Assembly (NCBI RefSeq): GCF_020283565.1
Contig: NC_060060.1
Coordinates: 7,750,001 to 7,814,000 of the forward strand
From: Trifolium pratense
Lineage: Eukaryota > Streptophyta > Magnoliopsida > Fabales > Fabaceae
DNA length: 64,000 bases
Direction of reading: 5' to 3'
A program made the translations under genes and the position numbers. The notes under the pieces were generated by a model, which was not told the origin of the DNA, made no database searches, and saw only the letters and a list, made by a program, of their open reading frames with translations. This document shows, one piece after another, positions 57,211 through 64,000 of this stretch; the stretch's first letter is position 1, and the number at the start of each line of letters is the position of its first letter.

Positions 57211-57530
57211 TATTGTGAACTGCGTTATATTGATCAAGGTGCTAAGTAGTTGATATTTCTTTAATTTAAGGGAACCTATTAAGAAACCTAAAGAGAAAGT
57301 TTTATGTTGAAAATTAACTATTTAGATTTTTAGAAGTTGACTACACAATTTCCAATAAAATACACTACTATATTAGGTTAGGTTCCTTAACATGTGCCCT
57401 TAGGGCACTGGTTAGCATTTTCCTTAATTTAATTACATAAACAAATACAACAACTTGGAAGCATATAATAACACACCACTTTTACATCATTCTCGTTTTG
57501 TGTAGGATTATATTACTGCTTGCATGTGGT
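57211..57530. repeat. Segmental duplicate, right copy (TRF-like intron)
   Basis: Second copy of 44696-45010. Homology stops at 'gcatgtggta', where gypsy D begins. Confidence 0.85.
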
Positions 57531-58746
57531 ATGGTGATACGAACCGGTATCAAAAACAATGAAACAGTAAATGAAAATCAACAAAAGGTGAAAACTTTAT
57601 TGATATCAAAAATAGAATCAATTACAGATAAAGGAATCAAACAATTCCTGGACTTTCTGACGCAGAGAAGAGCTCCTTTTAGGAAGTTAGTACTTCCTAA
57701 CCATTATAGTACAAAGATAAATTTCAAGATGAGCTCTGACACTCTCCCTCATACTCCTTTTATTATGGAAGACAGTTGCACACAACTTTCACTCCAAATT
57801 AAGGCAAATCATGATTAACCAATTTAGTCGCCAATTCCTTTATTGCTCTTCTTCCTTCTTGAATATACTTTCCATATTTTATGTCCAGCTGTATCATAGT
57901 GTACCAACTGCTCATGTGGCAGTGACTCAGCTAAATGGGTCTTATCAATACCCTCCCCTTCAACTAGAACCTTGTCCTCAAGGTTGAACTTTGGGAATTG
58001 ATTTCTCATCATAATTACTTCCTCCTAAGTAGCTTCTTCCGCATTCTGCCCCTTCCAATGAACCAACACTTGTTTAATTTCTTCTTGCTGGTTTATCTTT
58101 CTAGTGGCCAACACAGCTTCTGGTTCATAATTCTCTCCTTCATCCATTAATTCTGGTAGTTCTTCATTCTCATCATAGTTTCCCCAGCTTTTTTCAATAA
58201 AGAAACACTGGATGTACTCTAGACCCTTCTAGCAATTTTAACTTATAAGCTACAACACCAATTCTTTCAAGTATAGGGTAGGGACCATAATACCTGGCTG
58301 CTAGTTTGGCATTGATTCTGGTCACTACTGACTTCTGCCTATGTGCCCTGAGCTTGACAAAGACCCACTCTCCCACCATAAAGCTCCTATCTAACCTCTT
58401 CTTATCAGCTTGACTCTTCATTTTCTCTTGTGCCTTCACAAGCCGAGTCTTCAATTGTCCGAGGGCTTCATCCTTATCCACCAAATCCCTTTGTACTGCT
58501 TTTACTTTGGTCTCACCCTGCAACCATCTTGTCAAAGCTGGTGGTGATCTCCCATACACTACTTCAAATGGAGTCTTCCTTGTAGAAGCATGATAATTAG
58601 AGTTGAACCAGTACTCAGCCCAGTGTACCCATAACATCCATGTCTTGGGCTGGTCAGTAATAAAACATCTTAAATAGGTTTCTAAACACCTATTCACCAC
58701 CTCAGTTTGCCCATCAAATTCTGGATGATAAGTTGTGCTCATTTTC

Positions 58747-58927
58747 GGACTTGGATTACCTGCAGTTGTGTTAAACTGCAGGGTGGTGCAGTTGAGTAAA
58801 TCTGCCACAATTATTATTTAAATAATATAAATAAATTACAAACTAAAAGAGATAAAGTGGACTGTAGTGGCTTTTGCTCTACAGCAGGATCCTGCAGTTC
58901 AAATTCAACTGCAGGCTATCCAAATCC
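58747..58927. mobile_element. MULE-type MITE inside gypsy D integrase
   Basis: Ends 'ggacttggattacctgcagt' and 'actgcaggctatccaaatcc'. A perfect 9 bp duplication 'ctcattttc' (58738-58746 and 58928-58936). Removing it and one repeat joins 'RMQGTQLK' to 'MSTTYHPEF' in frame. Confidence 0.9.
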
Positions 58928-60861
58928 CTCATTTTCAACTGTGTTCCTTGCATTCTAAACAGTTCCTTCCAAAAACTACTCATAAATATTGTGTCCCTGT
59001 AACTTACTAATGGCACACCATGTAATCTCACCACTTCTTTACAAAACACTTATGCTATGCTTCTGGCTGTATAAGAATGTTTAAGTGGAATAAAGTGTGA
59101 ATATTTGGACAAACGATCCACAACTACTAAAATTGCCCCATACCCCTTAGATTTGGGTAGACCAGTGATGAAATCCATGGAGATATCTTCCCATATCTGT
59201 TCTGGAAAAGGAAGTGGCTGCAATAATCCTCCAGGAGAGGTAGCTAGATATTTTTGTCTTTGACCAATATCACAACTTTTCACAAAATCTTGGATTGTTC
59301 CCTTCATTCCTATCCAATATAAATTTGCAGCAATTCTTCTATATGTTTTGTAAAAACCAAAGTGCCCTGCTTGTGGAGTAGCATGAAATTCCTTCAAAAA
59401 TGTAGGAATTAAAGATGATTTGCTGTATATCACTAACCTGCCTTCATAGTACAAAACTCCCTGCTTGTATTCATAACCAGGTCTAGCATTAGGATCTTTC
59501 TGCAATTCTTTGATTACTGCCTGAAGCTTCTCATCTTGACTCACTTCCCGTTGTACTATTTGCTCCTGAACCCATTGAACATAGGACAAAATGCTGTTCA
59601 ATTCTGTCCCTTCATAAATTCTGGACAAGGCATCAGCTCCCTTGTTCAACTTCCCTTGCTTATATACAATCTCAAAGTCATACCCCAATAATTTAGCAAC
59701 CCAGTTCTGTTGCTCCATAGTCACTATCCGTTGTTGCATTAGTTGTTTCAAACTCTTTTGGTCAGTGGACACGGTGAACCTCCTCCCCAGCAAATATGGT
59801 CTCCAATGTTGTATGGCTAAGACCACTGCCATTAACTCCTTTTCATAAGCAGATTTTATCAAATTCCTCACCCCCAAAGCCTTGCTAAAGTAAGCAATGG
59901 GTTTCTTGTCCTGCATTAAAATAGCACCTAATCCACTCCATGAAGCATCACATTCAATCACATTCTTTTGTGAAATCTGGTAATGACAATACAGGAGCTG
60001 TGGTCAACCTTCTCTTCAACTCATCAAAAGCACACTGTGTTTCAGTACCCCACTTGAAACTGTCTTTCTTTGCGAGCTCTGTCAGTGCCTTAGCTATCTT
60101 TCCATAATCCCTAATAAATTTTCTGTAATACCCAGTCAGCCCCAAAAAACCCTTACTCCCTTCACATTTTTGGGGACTGGCCACTGTATCACACTCTTCA
60201 CTTTATTAGGATCCACAGCCACACCTTCTGCATTGATCAAATGACCCAAATATTCCACAGTTTTATGGCCAAAACTACATTTTTTTATGTTGGCTACCAA
60301 CTGGTGATAAGCTAGTAATTGTAACACTTCTTCCAAGTGTCTCTTATGTTCATCCCAGCTTCTACTATAAATGAGGATATCATCAAAAAATACTAACACT
60401 CCCTTCCTCAATAAGTGTCTAAACACATCATTCATCAAACTCTGAAAAGTTGATGGGGCATTCATAAGCCCAAATGGCATCACTAAAAATTCATAGCGTC
60501 CTTCATGCGTTCTAAATGCAGTTTTGCCAATATCTTATTACCTAACCCTCACTTGATGATAACCAGACTTTAAATAAAGCTTTGAATAAAAATTTGCCAC
60601 AAGCAACTCATATAATAATTCTTCTATGACTGGAATAGGGAATTTGTCGGTGATAGTTACCTTATTAAGAGCACGATAGTCTATACACATCCTCCATGTA
60701 TTATCCTTCTTCTTCACCAAAATGACAGGACTGGAGAAAGCGCTTGTACTATGTCTGATGATGCCCGCAGCTAGCATCTCTTGCACTTGTTTTTCAATTT
60801 CATTTTTGTGGTGGTGAGGGTACCTATAGGGCCTCACATTAACTGCCCCATGGTTGTTTAT

Positions 60862-62858
60862 TGTAACACCCCGAACTAACTACCCTTAAAAACGTGATCT
60901 TAAAAACTGTTTAAAGATAAGTAGCCGGAGCGCTACGGGAAAACATTTTCAAAACGATCGTGCACATGACACGAAACGTCGCAGCGGAAAACATTTTCAA
61001 AAAGGATTTCAAAGCAATGAACAAAATAGTTCAAAAGATAATTCATCTACATAAAACATAAGTTAAGCTGTTCGCATCGATATACGACGGAATACAAACG
61101 ATCCCCGACTCGATGTTACAACATACCAGAGCACTAATATACATTACAACCAAACTAACTTAACAAAACTATACAAAGGTAGCCTACACTAGCTCCTCAC
61201 CAAAAGTGCTCCACACCAAAACGATCTACAGCTAAAGCTCGATCGAAACCTCGACCTGAATACCTGAACCCCCAAAGGTCCAGCACATAACAATTAGGTA
61301 GAGAGTTAGTAAACATAATCACATACATACGAATATAGAAACGCACCTATATTCAACCTATCACGTATTACTAACTCACACACATGCCTCCATAAGCAAT
61401 ACACCAGATAACACATACTCACAAATACACAACCAGATAGTTTCACGTCGTCTCGGACAACACAAAGAACTCACATAACACATAACACATAATTGCACAT
61501 TTACTCAAATGCGACTAATGCCAAACATTCAATGTCATGCCAACCTAGACACGACTAATGCATGTGGTACCATCTTCTTTATCAAGGAACTTACCATTGA
61601 TATCCTTCTTTATTGGACAAGTCCAATATCCTTCTTTATCAGACAAGTCTGATATCCCTAAATAATGCATGAATTTATGAATGCCATGCATTTACCAAAC
61701 ATATGATAATCACTTAGCACGAAGCTACTGCTCACTACATGGATAACATAATCCATTAAACTTCTTTATCAGACAAACTGATATTCTTCTTTATCGGACA
61801 ACCCGATATACAAAAATACATATACTTCTTTGACATTTTATATATATGCCATTACACAACACAATTATTAAACATATAATAATTCCAAACCAAAACGAAA
61901 CCAAATACATGGATACACACACTTTACAAACATTAACAAAAATTGCTGTCACAGAGGCCTTCGCTAAGCGAGGGCTTAGCGAGACATGGCGAACCTCACC
62001 AGGAAGTCACCTGCTCATGGCGAGCATTGGCGAGCTTCAGCGAACATGTTCGCTACAGCGAACTCCTGGTCGCTTAGCGAACTACACCAGAAAAATATCT
62101 GTTCTTGAGTTTTCCAAAGGCGGTTTAACACTCAAATCCATCCAAAATACATTATAACATGTTATAAATGCATAACAAGTGATCAATCATGTATATACCA
62201 TACATATATACATGTATTAACATTCACAAACTCCAAAACACATCACACATACAAAATCATGTCAATTTCTTGCAAAATAAGCAAAGTTGCATAAACATGC
62301 AAAACCATCATCAAACATATACATATTCCCTCCTAGATGTTCATTAAGCATACTAAGATGAAAAGACATGTTTATGATAAAGAAATTTCACCCAAACCCC
62401 AAAGAAATTGGATGAGAGAGTTCAGGAATGGAGGCTAGACACCTCCCCTCTCTTGGATCACCCAAGCTTATGCTTAACCACTCTCACCTTAGATTGAATG
62501 ATGATTCTTGGCCTCTAAACCTCTTCTCCTTGCTCGAGTTCTTCTAGCCAAACCCTAGCTTAGCTTGTTCTTGCTCCTAAGCTTACAACTTCTAAATTCT
62601 CATGAAAAACAAGTTGTGATACTATTCCTTAGTTTGACTTGCTACTTATACCACTCTCTATGAACCTTGAACCAAGCCCAATGGCTTAGGCCCATTAAGC
62701 CCTATCACACGCCCAAGCCCACTAACACGACAAAGGTTTCGCTCACAAACTTATGTTCGCGATAAATAATTATAGGTCGCGTAAATAAATATTTAACACT
62801 AACCCAAAATATATGCAAATATATAAAATATCGATTTACTAAAAATCGGGTCGTTACA
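60862..62858. mobile_element. Solo LTR of about 2 kb inside gypsy D
   Basis: Begins 'tgtaacaccccgaactaac' and ends 'aatcgggtcgttaca', with TGTAAC/GTTACA termini. A 5 bp duplication 'tttat' (60857-60861 and 62859-62863). Excising it restores the RT N-terminal frame ('[20 protein letters not shown]'). No internal coding region. It contains 'cttctttatc' repeats (61570-61800) and a 'gcgaac/gcttagcga' cluster (61960-62080). Confidence 0.9.
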
Positions 62859-64000
62859 TTTATCAGGTTGATAGCATGCTCTTTGTTTCTTTTAGGGGGT
62901 AAACCTGAAGGCTCTTGGAATACTCCTTCATATTTATGCAACAGACTCTGCAACTCCTTCTGTTGACCATTAGTTAGTTCTTGCAAAGTCACCCATTTCT
63001 TCTCACTCCAAAAACTCATTGTTTGTTGATGCCAGTTCACAATCATATCACCCAATGTTTTAAGCCACTCAATACCCAACACCACATCTATTCCACCCAA
63101 CTCAAACAAATGCATTGATGGAATTAACTTAAAATCACCAATACATAATTCCACGCTTTTGCAGACGCCCTGGGTACTTGTTTTGAAACCATCTCCCAAT
63201 TTAATAGGGTCTCCTCTACTGGTAATTCCAATTTATGCACCAATTTCTAAGAAATGAAATTGTGCGTGGCTCTACTATCCACCAACACCAACACAGGAAC
63301 TCCACACATTTCACCTTGGAATTTAACAGTCTTGTTGTTCCATGAGAAATATGATTTAAGTTCAGAATGCATATCTCTCCCTTCTTCTCTTCATCAGATC
63401 CGTCCACCTCCACCGCTTTGACATTCTCTTCCATTTCACCTTCTTCATCCTCGTCTAAGACCAATACGCGAAGTTGTTTGTCTGGGCACTGATGCATTGG
63501 GTGAAATGGGCCTCCACATTTGAAGCAAAGCCCCGTTTGTCTTCTATCCATCAATTCTTGGTAAGAGAGATGGGTAAAACCTCTATCATGTGCTCCATTT
63601 CTTCTTCTTTCTGATTGGGCTGCTTTCTCACTTCTGGGCCCATTACCATTATTTTTTGCACCCCCTCCTGAATTTGTCTCACGTCCCTTCACCATAACCC
63701 AATCCGTTCCACTTTTACCTGATCCATGTGAATCGGGACTAAATGACCCATTTCCTTGTTTGGACCCGCGGTAAAAATTCGACCCACTTCCTCTAATCTC
63801 CTTCTCCACCGCTCTTGTCACTTACAGTAACTTCGTGCGGTTCATCTCCCCATAGCTGCTAAACTGCGCAGCTTTCCTCTAATCTCCACTTTCAACCCAT
63901 GCAAGAAATAACCCAGAAATTGTTTCTCTGGGAGTTTGGGTATTTGAGCTGTTAGATACTCAAATTCAGTAATATAATCATCAACAGACCCACTCTGTTT

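Larger units (their letters stand above)
57531..64000 (-). mobile_element. Ty3/gypsy element D (chromovirus type), decayed, leaves the window
   Basis: The left edge is set where homology to 44696-45010 ends ('tggtgatacg'). From right to left on the minus strand: gag, CCHC, protease, RT, RNase H, integrase, chromodomain. The 5' LTR lies beyond the window. It is interrupted by a 2 kb solo LTR and a MULE-type MITE. The 57531-57820 part is probably LTR, but only one copy is visible. Confidence 0.8.
57824..64000 (-). pseudogene. Gypsy D gag-pol with chromodomain, many breaks
   Basis: Gag C-terminal end 63822-64000 ('LPEKQFLGYFLHGLK'), basic region and CCHC knuckle 'CFKCGGPFHPMHQC' near 63500. The protease site reads 'VDSRATHNFIS' (DSG changed to DSR) and lies in a different frame. 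RT 60837-60538 has '[13 protein letters not shown]' where family members have SKLDL, so the first catalytic Asp is Tyr; 'FFDDILIYS' is kept (60483-60136). RNase H starts at 59961 ('[14 protein letters not shown]'). Integrase zinc finger and core lie at 59050-59500 and 58808-58194 ('TYHPEFDGQTEVVNRCLETY'). The chromodomain is at about 58125-57990 ('VLVHWKGQNAEEAT', then TAG in place of the expected Trp codon, then 'FPKFNLEDKVLVEGEG'). Confidence 0.9.

Overview
The window looks like an AT-rich, repeat-dense stretch of a plant nuclear genome, most likely a legume. This rests on CACTA, hAT, PIF/Harbinger, Mutator-like and Stowaway-like elements, Ty1/copia and Ty3/gypsy retrotransposons primed by initiator-Met-type PBS, spliced genes with GT-AG introns, and a PISTILLATA-like MADS protein without the C-terminal PI motif. 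I recall a truncated PI tail from Medicago and pea, so the legume call is inference.

Layout. 1-18 kb is a nest of DNA transposons: a hAT element with a LINE tail inside it (931-2236), a 5.8 kb CACTA element with a spliced three-exon transposase-like gene (3315-9123), several MITEs, and a 1.7 kb TIR element sitting inside a (TA)n tract (10470-12186). 18.1-24.6 kb is a broken copia element with near-identical LTRs, carrying a 1.29 kb solo LTR of another family. 26.1-36.7 kb holds three tandem minus-strand genes, each coding for three double-stranded RNA-binding domains (DRB-like). They share exon structure and a GC-AG intron, and each copy has decayed or changed differently. 37.7-38.3 kb is an intact intronless copy of a PISTILLATA-type MADS-box gene. 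38.6-42.4 kb is intergenic with TE relics.

42.4-57.5 kb carries frameshifted fragments of a TRF4/5-like non-canonical poly(A) polymerase. The C-terminal exons (45.4-46.2 kb) lie upstream of the catalytic exons (55.7-57.0 kb), and a ~310 bp intron segment is present in both fragments. Between them are a minisatellite and a gypsy element (48302-55353) whose right end is not a normal LTR but a 242 bp inverted copy of the start of its own left LTR, joined through an 8 bp microhomology and flanked by a perfect 5 bp target duplication. A young copia element with identical 148 bp LTRs and a single 1.3 kaa pol frame, but no gag core, is nested in that gypsy element. 57.5 kb to the end is a second, decayed chromodomain-type gypsy element on the minus strand, interrupted by a MULE-type MITE and a 2 kb solo LTR.

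The non-TE genes are therefore the DRB-like triplet and the PI-like retrocopy, with the TRF-like pieces as pseudogenes. All exon boundaries were read by eye from splice signals and comparison between the copies; no alignment or database search was run.
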